From: Arabidopsis thaliana
Lineage: Eukaryota > Streptophyta > Magnoliopsida > Brassicales > Brassicaceae
DNA: 64,000 nucleotides
Direction of reading: 5' to 3'
Assembly (NCBI RefSeq): GCF_000001735.4
Contig: NC_003070.9
Coordinates: 3,472,001 to 3,536,000, forward strand
Below the pieces are notes generated by a model. The model did no database searches. It was not told the origin of the DNA and saw nothing but the letters and a program-made list of their open reading frames with translations. The translations under genes were made by a program, and so were the position numbers. Below, piece by piece: positions 47,878 to 61,008 of the stretch; the first letter of the stretch is position 1, and the number at the start of each line of letters is the position of its first letter.

Positions 47878-50800
47878 GATTTTTTTAGAATATTTGAGTA
47901 TTTGATGATCAAGCCACAAAAATCAAATAGAAAAATAGATGGTTCTCGGATTAGTGTTATACTGTTATATGTTGCTAATTTTCAATTATGACCAGCTAAT
48001 TAATAAACCAAGTTAATTAAAACTGAAAAATATTGAGACATTTGTTGATATATACATTTGCAATCATCAAGCATGCACGGATCAGCATAAACCATCTTTG
48101 GGATTCAGGAAAAGCTTTGTGTGCTAATAGTTTTACACCATTTCTCTGTCAAGTAAAACCTAGTCCAATTAAAAAATAAATACAAAAGAATGCTAACTTC
48201 AAATGCTGTAATGAGAAAAAATCTAAGTATACTTGTTTTGTCATAACAGAGCAAATTGACTAATACTATACTGTATTATTTAAATTTCATCCTGGATTTT
48301 TAGAATAATAATAAATTATGTGGTTAATCATTCATTTACTATTCTGCAATAGTAAAATATCATGTGATGAACACACATATATGTGATTCGACAGAGTCCT
48401 CTTCTTGACAGCCAAAAAGCTGTTGGCTATGTAGGAGTATTTCTGATTCTTCAAATTATTCAAAAAATAAATAAAAAAATAGATACGTATATATTGTGAC
48501 AAGAATTTTATCACATGAAGCGTTGATCATCTTGGTAGTTACTAAACAAATATTCCAATAAAATTAAAATGGGGAATTTGATAATCTAACAACGTAAACT
48601 ACAATGTGTTGTCGGATGATATACGAAACAGAGGAGATTAAATTAATTTCAATACTGTACGTTTCTAATTAATTGTTTAATTTCTTTTGGTTGTTGGCTA
48701 TTGTATCAATAATACCTATACCGGCTATACGAATTTTTGTCATGGTTTATTTGGTTATACTCAAATACGATCTTGAGTGCACACATGCATGATTCCTAAT
48801 GATCATATACCAGCGATTATGTGCATGGACAATAGTCACAATAATGTTATTTTATAATGTCAAGGTATATGTAAGTTAAGATCATTTTCGTTTTAAGTTT
48901 AATTAAATTTGTGAATTGTAAAGGTATAGTCAGAGACAAGAGACTTGTTGGCTTCTTTACTGAGATTACAGGTAGTTTCAGTTTTACAAACGCAGCATAA
49001 CATATATCGGTCCAAGTATATGCCTCTGAATGACCCTCTCTTTCATTAAGATTATCGATAAAGCCACTGTTCATTGTTGCACGAGACAAATAAGTACAAA
49101 CTAAGCCTTATTAATTTCAATACTTTTTTATGTTACAAGGAAAGAATCCTGAAAGATCAAGATATGTGTCAGACAAAACATTTATTAAAACTATGCCTAA
49201 AGCTAACGTTGCATTTATAAAATCAGAGACTTATAGGTGGACCTAACATGTTGCCTATCTTTGTTGGTGCTACTGCTCTTAGTTACACGATTACGAGACG
49301 GTAAAAAACAATGTTCATAAAACTTCTTACACATATTTCACTCATTTGCAAACTACTTCGAGTCTAAATTGTCTAGGCGTAGATTACTGTCTGATCTTTT
49401 ACAGTATCCTTAAAAGTAATTTAAAAATTATAATCATATTAATTACACTGCTATCTAAACTGATTAATCAGTACTCAACCGTATACGGAATTTAAATTAT
49501 ACGAAAATGGCTTTGATTGTGATCCATCACAAGATAACGTGCAGTATATTGCAAAATCTAAATTATCTGATGATGTAATGTATATATACTATTACATGTT
49601 ATACTCTTTAAACCTTTGAAGAGATAATCTAGAAATTCTATATACGTGGTGGATATGCTCATAAATCTTGTTTTAGATTATACTTTTACGTATACAACAA
49701 CAACTCATACACCGAACAAGTCAAGAATCGATGCGAAAATTAAATAATGTATAAGATAATAATATGGACGAATCTGTAAGGTGCACGAGAGTTTTGTAAT
49801 TATTGGAAATGTAATAATAACAAAAATGTATGCCCTTTGACTTCACAGCTCGACTCTTTATGATCTCGTGCCAATCTCTCTCTGTTTTTTTTTAAACGAA
49901 ACTTATATTTTGTGGACCGTACCATTTATCCGATACGCCAAAAACTATAGTTACCTGTCTTCTACGTTTTTAACTAAATTCACGCATTTGACAAAAGAAA
50001 AAAAAAATCACGCACATTTGATGTATATTATAAGTATGATCACACACGTAGTCACTAAGTGGGAATAAATTTTAAAAAGAAAGTGGTAATAAATTATATA
50101 TTATATACATACTTGAATAATCGGAGAAATCGACGAAAGTATGTTGATATGATTGAAATGATATTAAATAAATACTAATTTTTCTGCATGATATCAGATA
50201 TAATAATACCATTTAAAAAATCATAAGCATCATGTTTTCTATATTCTTAGCCGCAGAAACCTAGCCAAATTATCTAGTGTTAATCCATCAGTTGATACGT
50301 TTCTATATTAATCTCGCAGTTAAAAAAAATCCTTATAAAATTCTTTTTGAAGTAAAATATATTTTTCATCTATGTGGCTATTGTTTCTTTGATTTTGGAT
50401 TAGTTAATTTTTGTTTTATCTTTTGGATTTACGAAAATTAAAGGTGAGTTCTATTTGCAGTCTTCAAGCGTAAAGCCGCTCGTGAACCTTTTTTTCTCTT
50501 GTTATGCCCTTTTATTGGCTCCCCGTGAACTCCATGCAACGGCTTTGCAATTTACCTTAATATCCTTCCATTAGTTCATGGTCTATTCTCTAATCTTTTT
50601 GTTACAATATCATTCTATAATTCTCTCATTACTGTTTTTCTTTTGATTGACTAATTTTCATATTCAGACAAAAACTGTTTGGAACTAACTGTTGTTCTTA
50701 ATTAGATTTATATAATCAGAAGATTAAGTGTGTAAATGGTGATCGAAGTTGATGTGGAACAAATGGTTGAGAGAATAAATAAACGGCGAATTCGTCAATC

Positions 50801-51111
50801 TTGTGCCATTAATAAGTTTAATTTAGGAGTCATTGTTCCGCATATTGCGACAAGCTGAATTTAATGTGGAAAGAAAAACGCATTTTAATTTTTATGGATT
50901 GTAAATAAAATAAACTCTCTTTTTTTCTTTTTCTTTTTTGAAGAAAAGCAGCCGACCTCGCAATATTTACTGTTATGTTGCTTCATAAATTTCATAGAGA
51001 CAAAATTTGTCTCTTCTCCCACTCTCGTGTCCAAATCGTTTTGTTCTCATTACACTAGAGACTAGACTATCATCCAATCATCGTTCAACATTTGGATGGT
51101 CGATGCATGCA

Positions 51112-51114
<3 letters not shown>

Positions 51115-51148
<34 letters not shown>
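51115..51148. repeat. (AT)n microsatellite
   Basis: 17 AT units, followed at 51169-51192 by two shorter TATATA runs. Confidence 0.95.
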
Positions 51149-51152
<4 letters not shown>

Positions 51153-51618
51153 AATGTGTGCACATGCATATATATAGCCATATATATATATATTTGATAC
51201 GGTATGTCAAATTAAATACAAATGTCAGGATGCTCACATGTATATTATTAATGTTAAATCAAAGTAAAATTGGTCCCATTAATTGATTCCAAAAAAAATA
51301 AAAAAAAATTAAACAACTTTAGAATTGAAGCTTCCACCTAACGGCATTCTGATAAACCTCTAATTACCAACGTAAACTAATAAGACAAATGACGTGAAGT
51401 CCAAAACCAGATTGGATCCAAAGCTGGCTCTGGTTCTCCCTAAACAAGGTTTCGTTGTGCATTGAACAAATTGATTTCGGACACGTTTGATTTGAGACAA
51501 CTTCATCTCTGTCCGAGACGCGTATTTCCGGTTTTAATTGGCTATTTACCGGTTTAATCAGTTATTTCTGGTTGGGTTCAATGCGTTGTTTAGAAAAGAC
51601 CTAATATAAAAGCCAATA

Positions 51619-51813
51619 TGGGCTTTTCTAATATTTTTCGAGCCCACTAAGAAGCAGATGCAGTCTACATATAAGACGACGGTTCATGTTATATAATTCA
51701 AAAAAGTACGGGTTGGTTTATATGGGCTGATACGCGTGGCCCATTATTTGACCTACAACTTTTTCCCTTATTTTTTTTTGTCTTAAGGACCAAATGACCC
51801 AGTAGTTGGCCCA
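51619..51813. promoter_or_regulatory. Cluster of five site II (TGGGCY/GGCCCA) motifs
   Basis: TGGGCT at 51619, AGCCCA at 51641, TGGGCT at 51723, and GGCCCA at 51738 and 51808. Site II motifs bind TCP factors and cluster in promoters of growth-related genes, yet this cluster lies downstream of the RING gene with no known gene using it. Confidence 0.4.
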
Positions 51814-52121
51814 AATAAAAGTGTGGTCTATGAATCGAAAGTAGTAGTAGTAGCCCTTCCATATCCAAAAGCAATCAGATTGTTGATGAGATGACAAAAA
51901 TCGAAGCTCATGGTAACCATGCGTTTGTTTTACATTGGCTGCTTCAAGACAACTGATCCATATAAATAATTTATTTCATAACTTTTCTAGGATCTTCTAA
52001 AACAGATGCATAATAATACACCGATACAAATAAATTTATATAACAAAATATTTTTTTAAAAAGAGTATGAAAGACTTATATAATGGATTCTCTTTTTCCT
52101 TCTGTTCCATTTGGTCACAAA

Positions 52122-53318
52122 TCAAGAAAAGAAGACTTGGACGCAAGAACTTTTCAAAGACTTGCATACAGGACAAATCTTAGTGAATACATCACATTCT
52201 TTACACAAACTCAAGTGCCGACATGGCACTATCAACACCGATACTTCCTTGACGTTGCACATTTTGCATCTCATCCTCTGATGAATCCCCATGTTGTTGT
52301 TGTTATTGTTGTTTGGATCGATGTATGATGAAGCTGCATCATCTATTTCGCTGTCTCCAAAACCTTCTTTGCCTTGATCTGCAGCAGCTATCACACTGTT
52401 GTTGTGTGACATTGCTTGTTGGAGATTTGCCTTTAAGACATTAACCACAGACTCATTGTACTTTGCTCTGTAGTGCCAATTCTGAGCTTCCATTGCCACT
52501 TGCTTTATCCGCTCCACAAGCTCTTTATTCTTCTTGTTCATATCATTGATCTCGTGATCTTTCTCTTGAAGCTTCTTGCTCACTCCTTTCTCTAATGTTG
52601 TGAGAAAAGACGCGATGTGTCTCTGTTTCATATCCCTCACACCTTTCGCCATTTGAGCTGCCTGAACCACATAAAAGCAAACAAAAACATTAGAATCGAA
52701 GAACCTTTTCACGTAAAAACAGAGCCTACATGCAGAGACAATCAGTACCTGGATCTTGATGAACTGGTCAAACTCATCTTTTTGTCTATGGAGATCAATC
52801 CGAAGACTATCATCGAGTGACTGAAAGATTGGAGAAGCAGCTAAAATGCTACCACTAGCAGAAGTCACTGAAGAATTGTGTTCATCGTCGTCATAAGATA
52901 GTCTCAGACCAGTTGAGACTAGATTCTCTTTAGGCACTTCTTCTCGAACACTAGTGTTGTTATAATTATAGTTCAAAGACATTTGAAGCTTCTGCTGTTG
53001 TCTTTGGATGTTGTTACTAATGCTTTCGGCTTCCCTTCCTCTTTTGTTAGGGCGGATCATTGGAACGAGGTTATCGTTAGCAAAGTAGTTTACTGGATCA
53101 ACAGTGCATCCACCTCCCACTGCACAAAAAGAAAAACAGACAAAGATTCTAAGTTTCTTAATGATGTTTAGTTTACGACGAGGACATTATGAGAGAAAAC
53201 GAAACTTACTGTTTCCGAGCAAGTGAAGCTGATTCGATCGTAGGTTTGTCTGGTATTGCAACTGGTTCTCGTTCATGAAAACCGGTGGTGCAGTGTTTCC
53301 ATTGTTTCCACTTAACAT
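52122..53318 (-). CDS. BOI-related RING E3 ligase (S-RNase-binding-protein type)
   Basis: Three coding exons: 53318-53210, 53119-52749, 52661-52122; 339 residues. The N-terminal half is low-complexity Asn/Gln-rich. The middle (about 150-240) is helical and probably coiled ('LEKGVSKKLQEKDHEINDMN'), with the conserved 'VAMEAQNWHYRAKYNESVV' segment of the SBP1/BOI family. The C-terminus is a C3HC4 RING: 'RCKMCNVKEVSVLIVPCRHL', then 'CKECDVFTKICPVC'. Relatives are E3 ligases that restrain cell death and interact with DELLA proteins (family knowledge). At least one 5' UTR intron is likely upstream of 53318. I believe it is At1g10650. Confidence 0.92.
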
Positions 53319-55233
53319 CTTCCTCAAAAGTGTTATGAATGTGTGTATGTATTCGACTTTCTCGGTTGAATTAGAGTACTAACAGAAGTATAGAAACCTG
53401 CAGCTAAGGAAGAAGAAGAATAGAAAAATCAAGATTCTGACATGTCTTAAGCAACTAATCTAACACATATACTCAAATAAAAAACATGAATCATTGTCTA
53501 TTTACATTTGGAACACCAAATACCAAACAGAGTTAAAAAACAGAGAATAGTAAAACGAGACAATGCTGGATCACAGAAACAGATTTGATGCCAAATCTAT
53601 ATGCTAAAGAGAGACTTGTGGAGAATTATAATCATTTTTACCTAAGCAATAAGATTCTTATGAATTGTTTGTCTGATAAACAGGGGATACAAAAGAGATT
53701 GATTGATTGGTTCAAAAGTCAAAGTTCCATATAAATATGCAACTTAACAGATACTGATATAAGGCAAATCTATAGGAACATGGAAAGATAACAAAAGTTC
53801 AAAGAACAAGTCATAACCCAGAAACAGAAAACCCTAAAAATATTGCAATCTTCCCCAAAAAGGAAAAAAATGATAACAAGAAGAAGAAGAGGAAAATAAA
53901 AATTATACCTTTTTCAGAGATTTCTCACAAGATTTAATCTGATTTCACAAACTCTAGTTTCCTTCTAGATCCTGCATATATATATTAGGAAAACAAAAAT
54001 CATCATCAACTAAAAGAAAGAAATACTTTTTTATATAGCCCATAATTATTATTTTTGTAGAAAGAAAAAAAAGAGGTTAAGAAATCGAGAGAGACAAACC
54101 GATGATTCAGGATCTTGACAGGGAAAAAAAGAAGAAGATGCTATTGTGAAGATGAAACGGCTATAGAAGAAGAAGAAGAACAAAACCCAATAAATTTAAA
54201 GCCACAAAAAAATAGAAGGAAGAAGACAAAAGAAAGAGGCAAAAGAAACGGAAGAAGAAGAAAGAAAGAAAGGAAATGAATGAATGATGGATGTGGTAAG
54301 CAAAGCGGGTGCGATGGAGCGGGACAGTGGTGGAAGAAGTGGGGGAAGTTGGGTTGGCGATTTTCGATATGAAATTATTAATACGTTTTTTTTTTTTGAA
54401 TCATTCAAAACAAAAAAAAACTTTGAGAAAAGAAACAAAAAATGGTTGATAGTAAATGTAAACACCAAACAAGAACCGTTGGTGGTGCTTTCTCGTCTTT
54501 TCTTTCGTGAGTTGTGTATTTCTCTTTCATTACGCCAACTTTTCATTATTACCTTCTTTTTTTTTGTTTTTGGTTTCCTTCTTTTTTGTTACAAATCCCA
54601 TAAAATTATAGGTTTGACTGATACTATATTAATTAGAGATGTGTAATATTAGGATATGGAAATGAATAGTCAAATTTTGAAAACAATTTTGCTTAATATA
54701 GTTCGCAAAACGTTACATAACAAGTTTTACTAGATTCATCATTGATGAAGTTATATTGCTAATGCATATATGGAAGGTATATATACAACCATTAAAGATT
54801 TTGAATAAAAATAGTGAGATTATATTTTTAAAACGTGTTTATCACCAACATTGTTATTAATTAAATGACTTAATGAAATTACTAATTTAGGGTTAATTTT
54901 TGAAAAATTGTTTTGACTAAAACAAAAAATAAAAAATACAGAATAAGGTAATTTAAAAATGTGGAATATGATTAAATTTCAGTAAGGAAATAGTATAAAT
55001 ACCTCATTGCATGATTCCACATGTATCTAGTTTAAGCCATTTCATATCAACTAGGATTCTTTTTTTCACATCGAATATCATTTACTACGGCAGAGATTTG
55101 TCATTTTGAAACGTATCAAAATATGAAATATTAAACCATTGAAATTTTTCAGATAATTATAATTTATGTAGGGTGTTACATGTGAACAATTCAAATTGGA
55201 TTCTCTGGAAGTCCATACCATGAGAGGCGTTAT

Positions 55234-55235
<2 letters not shown>

Positions 55236-55272
<37 letters not shown>
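55236..55272. repeat. (AT)n microsatellite
   Basis: About 18 AT units in otherwise AT-rich intergenic DNA. Confidence 0.95.
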
Positions 55273-55276
<4 letters not shown>

Positions 55277-55795
55277 AAAATATTCCACCGATTAAATCAA
55301 TACCACGAACGACGAACACAGATGTTGCTATGTACATCATGAGAACTATTTATTTTTATATAGAAAAATCAAACTCTGTCTCCCTAATTTTAAAATCACT
55401 CAACGACCATCAACACACTGTATTTCCTATTTTATATTTATTATAATGTAATAATAAAATGAATATACAAGATGTGAACGGAGATAATAATAATGAATAA
55501 TGAATAATGGTTTCACGTCAAATTCAAAGTCAGGCAGGACACGGATTCCACAGTGTGGGAATTATGACAGTCGAAGAAGAAGGAGAGAGATGGTCAACTA
55601 ACCCTAGGGGTATTCTTGTCTTTTTGACATCCCCATTTACTTACTCAAATTCATGCGACGGTAACGGAGAAGGTATCAACGAGAACGTGTCCGCCGTGAT
55701 CTCAGTCAATGTTTTGGTGTGATAATAGAAAAAGGAGCCGTTTATTTGCGAGTGGGATCCACGCGCCTGGTCGTTGGGCAAATATGGCGGGTAAG

Positions 55796-55809
55796 TTTTG
55801 GCGGGGAAA
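55796..55809 (+). promoter_or_regulatory. E2F-like motif in gene-free DNA
   Basis: TTTTGGCGGGGAAA fits the E2F consensus TTTSSCGS closely, and a second GGCGGG lies at 55786. E2F sites usually mark S-phase promoters, but the nearest annotated-type genes start 2.5 kb away on either side. Confidence 0.4.
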
Positions 55810-58651
55810 TAAAGAAGAAGAAGCCTTATAGAGTAGTTACCGTGACTTTCTCGAAACGTGGACCAGACCAAACCGTCGCACGCCAGATTTGTCGGAAGGT
55901 AATTATAGTTTACTTACTTGGAAAACTTTTGCACTAATAAAATTAAATCGTGTAAAAATTTGTTAACATTCGTAAAATAGGAATATTAATTTATCCAAAT
56001 GAAAAAGAGGGAATATAATTTTTGAAAAAGAAAAAGCAAAAGGTTTTCTAGTGGTTGCAACCACACAGACGCAATCAATTTATTATTATGTGTACTATAG
56101 TTTTCTTTTGTAACGTTACACGATATCCAATTAATATTTAGTTGAGGATTTGTTATGCTTATAGCTTTTGACTATGTCCATTGTCCAGTGCATAACCTTT
56201 GCTTTTCTTTCAAGTTGTTAACAGCGATTCTCTAGGCTGAAAAAACCCTCTAATTTGCTTACTAATTTCAATATTGACGGTCTACTAGTATATTAGTATG
56301 TAAGATCCGTTGAAAATTATGTAACAAAGAAATTGAACCTGAACCACCAAAATTAAATGTTTTGTATGATTGGTTGTGAGATTTTCGGCTAAACTGATCG
56401 ATTCAGCTTGACAAGTCTGAAAAGTAGAAGCCACTCATGCAGGTTTTGATATGTTTCTTGAAGGGTGTTGACGTAAAGAAAATAAACCATGGATGTTTGG
56501 TATATGTAAGAAGTATATTTTGTCTTCATTTTAATGGAAGAATTGATCTTTCCTATATTCATAGGAGCCACCTTTTTGGTACGAGTTTGAGTTTCTTGTT
56601 TTATGAGCCCATGTGTTGATCGTCCAATTCTTGTTGTATGAAAAGAAGTTGGTGTCGGTCAATTAAATCTGAGAGACTTTACAGAAATGTGTGTTTCGTC
56701 TAGCTCCAGGCCGGAACTATTCTTGCATAGTGGAAGAAACAAATCCTCGTATTATTAAGTCTCCTTGTTCCCGTTATTAATAAGTTTCATGTGGTATATA
56801 TCATCTCAATATTATTAGAACAATAGTATAATATAACTAAGAAAATCTTTCCATATGTTTTATCTTGATTTGTTCAGTTGTTCATATTCATGAAGATTGT
56901 ATACTCCACTTTTTATCCTTGTGATGGTAGTGTCCATTTTGCCTCTCAAATATTTGAATCTCTGCTTCTCACGATTTGAATGGGTACTGTAATTTTGATT
57001 TGATGCATGAAGATCAAAAGCTCTATATTTTCTCTTGATTCAGTCTAATAATGCTGCATGCAGGCAAATACTGATGCTACTCATGTGGATAGTAAGATTT
57101 TTATTAATTATAGCGGTCTTAACTAGTTTTTGAAATGTATCACTTTAATGTTTTTTTACAGTTTTGGAATAAAATCCAAAATTGAAAGAACAACTAATAG
57201 CAGCAAACCACTAACGTGATTTAGTGATGCTGCGTAAGTAAATTATTCTTTGGTAATCTCATTGTTTGCTTTTAGTACCCTAACCATATCTAAAACCACT
57301 TGGTTGTTCAAGATGTGGACGATCATGATGACTCATTCTTGACATGTCTTAACGATTACTTTTGTCCACAACCACAAAACAAAATCCTTATATTGATATT
57401 AAAAAATAACATTGGCAACTTCATTTGAAATCTCAATTAGGCAATGATGCAAAACCAAATTGTATTTGTTAAAGAAACTTTATTTTTGTATAACATTTGA
57501 GAGCAGTTACTGTAATTGCACAAGAGTTGAGACCTGGTAGGTCGACTTAAGGGCCATTCAAGTCACACACAGACTCGCAAGTCACAAGAACCACACCCTA
57601 ATCTTCTAAATTTGCGGAGAGCCTCATAGTTTAACTTTCAAGTTGCCTCTATACACAAAACTTTGTCGTGTATTGATGATTCAAGTGGCATTTGGTTGGC
57701 CACATAATTCAAAAGGTATATACCGGGGACCAGTCACTTTTGTGATATGTTTGAAGGCAGATATTCATCGGGGTTTGGCACTCTATTCCAAACAACCGGT
57801 CTGAGGAAATTATATGTCTTATAGAAAACGTAGTTAGATAAGATGTAATAGGTTTATGTCTTTTCACGTCATATTTTTAGTATTCGATTTAACATAACAT
57901 TTTACAATGACAATAAATATTAATTTTTAAATTTAATAAATTTATACCAGATGCTATTATATGTAACCAAATCACCCAATTCGGTTTGGTTTAGACTACT
58001 GTCAGTTTTCTTGCAATAATTTCTCGTAGGACCGACAAAAAAAAATGAATTTAAGTTTTAAATTTGGTTGGTTCAAAACTTAATATCAATTTTTATGGTT
58101 TAGAAGAAGAATTATAGCTGCCAAAAGTATTTTGTCCGGTAATTACTAATTACTCTTTGTAATCTCATTTAACTTGCCCGTTTAAATAAACAGACAAAAT
58201 TAAAGAACCCTAATTAAAGTTTGGCAGAACCTATGTCCCAGAAAGTAAGAAAAAAACAAAGTAAACTGAGAAGTCATAGTCAAAAGACAAGTTAGTTCCA
58301 ACCAAAATAAAATAAAATGTGATATCAAGTTGAAAAAGTGACGGATAGAGAATCTATCCTTTGGATCCTCTCCTCTATTTTTAGCCCTTCACTTGGATCT
58401 CTCTTGGATAACTCATTAAATGACACTATCCAATATAACCACATGTGTATCTGCGTATGTATATGCATGTGTATTTATATTTAGAAGCTTCCTAGTTTTG
58501 TCTAAGAAAATATCTTCTTGTTTTGTTCCTTTCAGCGCTATAACTCATAATTCTCTTCCAAAGTTCTTGGATTTGTTCCCCAAATCAACTGGAGATCTAA
58601 GAAGAAGAAGAAGAAGAGCGAAGATCAAAGGATAAGGAAGAAGAGAGGAAA

Positions 58652-59522
58652 ATGTGTACTCATGCTGATGAATCACAACACAACAATCTCCCTTGTCTCC
58701 ATTGCCAACCACATTCTTACATTCGCATGGTACATAACTACATATATACACATACTGTATATAGTTTATACGTTTTGTATTTGATGTAACAATCCTCACA
58801 ACTAGTGGTTGATTTTGTTAGGTTCAACATATGATAGAGAGATGCATTCTACTCCGTATGACGCGGGACGAATGCGTCAAGGCGTTAGACCACCACGCAA
58901 GCATTCTACCACTCGTTACACTCACTGGTTAGTCTTTACAACGTTACACATATAACCTCTATATGATTCCTCAAAACTGTTCGAAAGCTTCGTTAACTAA
59001 AAGGAATTAATAATGATATTTAGACATATGTTTCGATTTTGCTTCGTACGTCAAATTATATAATTATATGGAACAATTGAAGAAATTGATTATTGTTTTC
59101 TTGGATCATGTATGTTCATCATTATATATTCGACATAACTTATATTGTTGAGTTCACAACAGTTTTTCAACGTAACTAGTTAATTTATGCAGTTTTCAGC
59201 TATATATTAGGCTTTGCAAGTGTGCTACAAAAAAAATTACATGATATTTTTCCCCCCCCCGCAGTTTGGAGAGGACTTCAAAGAGAAAACAAGGACTTCT
59301 TTGAAACGTATGGGCATTTCGTCTCTCCTAGGCCCTTCTTAAGTAAGAGATTGTGGGATCAAATGTCCTCTTCTAATTGTTAACAAATTTCAATTAATTC
59401 CTCAGTCAACATATAAACCACACATCAAGTATGTTGTTATATAGTTCATTTTGATGAGAGTTATGTTTTCTTTATCAGGCGGATATGTTCGAAGATCGCC
59501 GAGGTTTGCGAAAAGGATATAA
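58652..59522 (+). CDS. Plant protein 1589 (DUF1589-type) of unknown function
   Basis: Four exons: 58652-58729, 58822-58927, 59265-59342, 59479-59522; 101 residues. The core is the conserved plant domain with 'YIRMVQHMIERCILLRMTRD', 'CVKALDHHASILPLVTLTVW' and 'LQRENKDFFETY'. No catalytic residues, signal peptide or membrane segment are evident, and the family has no established biochemical role. The exon 3 acceptor follows nine C bases, an unusual polypyrimidine tract for a plant intron. The family's pattern of short exons split inside the domain fits these junctions. I believe it is At1g10657. Confidence 0.9.
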
Positions 59523-61008
59523 TGAAGACTTGGTTTAGGCTCGTAGCTAGATATATAGGAGAAAAAGCTTGAACTTTATATATACCTAGGCATATGTATT
59601 ACATATTCCTATGATGAAATACTCATGCTTATTATCTGTGGTCCTTTTGATGTCATAAGGTTCCCCTATAAGATTAAGCAGATAAGATTGATTTTCGTGT
59701 GTAAACTAGTTTTAAGGTTGCTTATTTAGATAATTAGATGCAGTCTGTTTATTGAAAACCCTCGATTATAAGAGGCTTTACGATTTATATATAGCAAATG
59801 TGTAAAATATATTTTTTAACTAAACCATGACGAGCGCTTACTAATTTGAGTAAATAGACTGCATCTAAATAAGCAACCTTAAAAATATGACACTAAGACT
59901 AAAACCAATCCCGCCGGCATAGAAAACGACCAATCTGGTTCGAATTCTGAATACTAATTTGAATCTAAACTAAAACACTTTATTTCCTTTTACGAAAGAA
60001 TAAGTGCAACTGACGATCATTCAGTTAGTTGTTTATAATGTATATTTTTAAGTTCCAAACGAGGCTGGCTAGGTGTATAAATGTAAAAAAAAAAAAAAAA
60101 AAATGGTGACAAAAGATAGGCAAAGATTTGCATATGAAAAGATGTTGGAAATTTGGTTATTTCCTTTGACAAATTTTTTTTTTGGATATTTTATTTCAAA
60201 GATCTACACGATTTCATGAGTAGGAAATAAGAGTTGGATATTTGAGCATATTCCTCCTAAAAACATAATGCAGCAACAAATGTTTTAACAAAGTGACATT
60301 AAAGTCCGGTTATCTCCGGTTTAAGAAAAGTGAAAGACGGAATTGATTTGCGCTCACACCTGTTCGGTTCTTTTTTTTTTGTCACACCAACAGAAATACA
60401 GAGGTACACACATATCCTAAACCGAACAAAACCGGGGTTGTAAAAATTAATTGCGATTTGTGGCGATTCCGTTTAGATCGGATAAAAAATCTGCACGACA
60501 AAATTTTCCATCTTCCTCCTCTTCCTCTGCCAACTTATAATCCCGTCAAAGATCTTTCCTTTTTTCTTCTTCTGGTTTCTTTGTGGTTTCCTGGAGGCTC
60601 TCAGCATCTTCGAGTCGTTGCGAGGATGCGTTAGAAGAGAGTCTCCTCTCAATCTTCGAATCTCCAAGTAATCTTTCTGTATTTTAGGATTCACCTCTCT
60701 TTTTGTTCTGTTTGCTCGATACAATGAAATTTTGAAAAACTTCGTTAATTTATGAAAATTGAAATGGATTCTATATCGCAAGTTCTTGTTCCAATTATAT
60801 TTGTCCGTTAGTGCAAAAAGGTCTTACCTTTTTCGCCATCTTACAGTCTTGTGAATAATTCAAATTCTAAAACTTTTTGAGATTCTTACAGAGACATTTT
60901 GTCACTCTTTGCAACAGAACAGTGTGAGAATGGGTGACCAATATGTTTCTTAGTGGTGATGTTCTCTTTTGCTTTGTTGGTGGAATCTTAGGACTGTATT
61001 GACTGGCC
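59523..61008. other. Intergenic with 3' flank and next gene's leader
   Basis: Includes the 175-bp inverted repeat listed separately and an A-run at about 60087. The leader of the membrane-protein gene begins near 60580, with a probable 5' UTR intron after CCAA at about 60668. No other gene seen. Confidence 0.6.
59710..59884. repeat. Inverted repeat of ~34 bp arms, 175 bp overall
   Basis: The left arm (59710-59751) reads TTTTAAGGTTGCTTATTTAGA, eight extra bases, then TGCAGTCTGTTTA. The right arm (59851-59884) is its complement with one mismatch and without the eight bases. The ~100 bases between are AT-rich. The shape suits a short foldback element or a local inverted duplication within or just after the 3' UTR of the DUF1589-type gene. 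Confidence 0.85.

Larger units (their letters stand above)
45808..52121. other. Gene-poor 6.3-kb AT-rich stretch
   Basis: Bases 45808 to about 46000 are the polygalacturonase leader and promoter; the last ~50 bases are the RING gene 3' UTR. Between them I recognise no protein gene. An 80-codon frame on the minus strand (48847-49089) has no family match. The stretch holds a hairpin, two TA microsatellites and a promoter-like cluster, listed separately. Confidence 0.5.
53319..58651. other. Gene-poor 5.3-kb stretch upstream of RING and DUF1589-type genes
   Basis: 53319 to about 54200 is the RING 5' leader with probable UTR introns and A/G-rich purine runs. The middle is AT-rich. Near 55530-55880 the base composition becomes richer in G and C and contains an E2F-like motif; short frames there (for example 55507-55722) match nothing I know. 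The end is the promoter and leader of the DUF1589-type gene. Confidence 0.5.

Noticed and set aside
48847..49089. 80-codon minus frame in the gene desert
   Set aside because: No homology that I can see; the tail is low-complexity Leu/Lys/Ile.
55507..55722. 71-codon plus frame in the GC-raised island
   Set aside because: No family match; only the E2F-like motif nearby is reported.
58420..58635. Upstream frame before the DUF1589-type gene as a conserved uORF
   Set aside because: Ends in a run of Arg from a GAAGAAG repeat and has no known conserved peptide.
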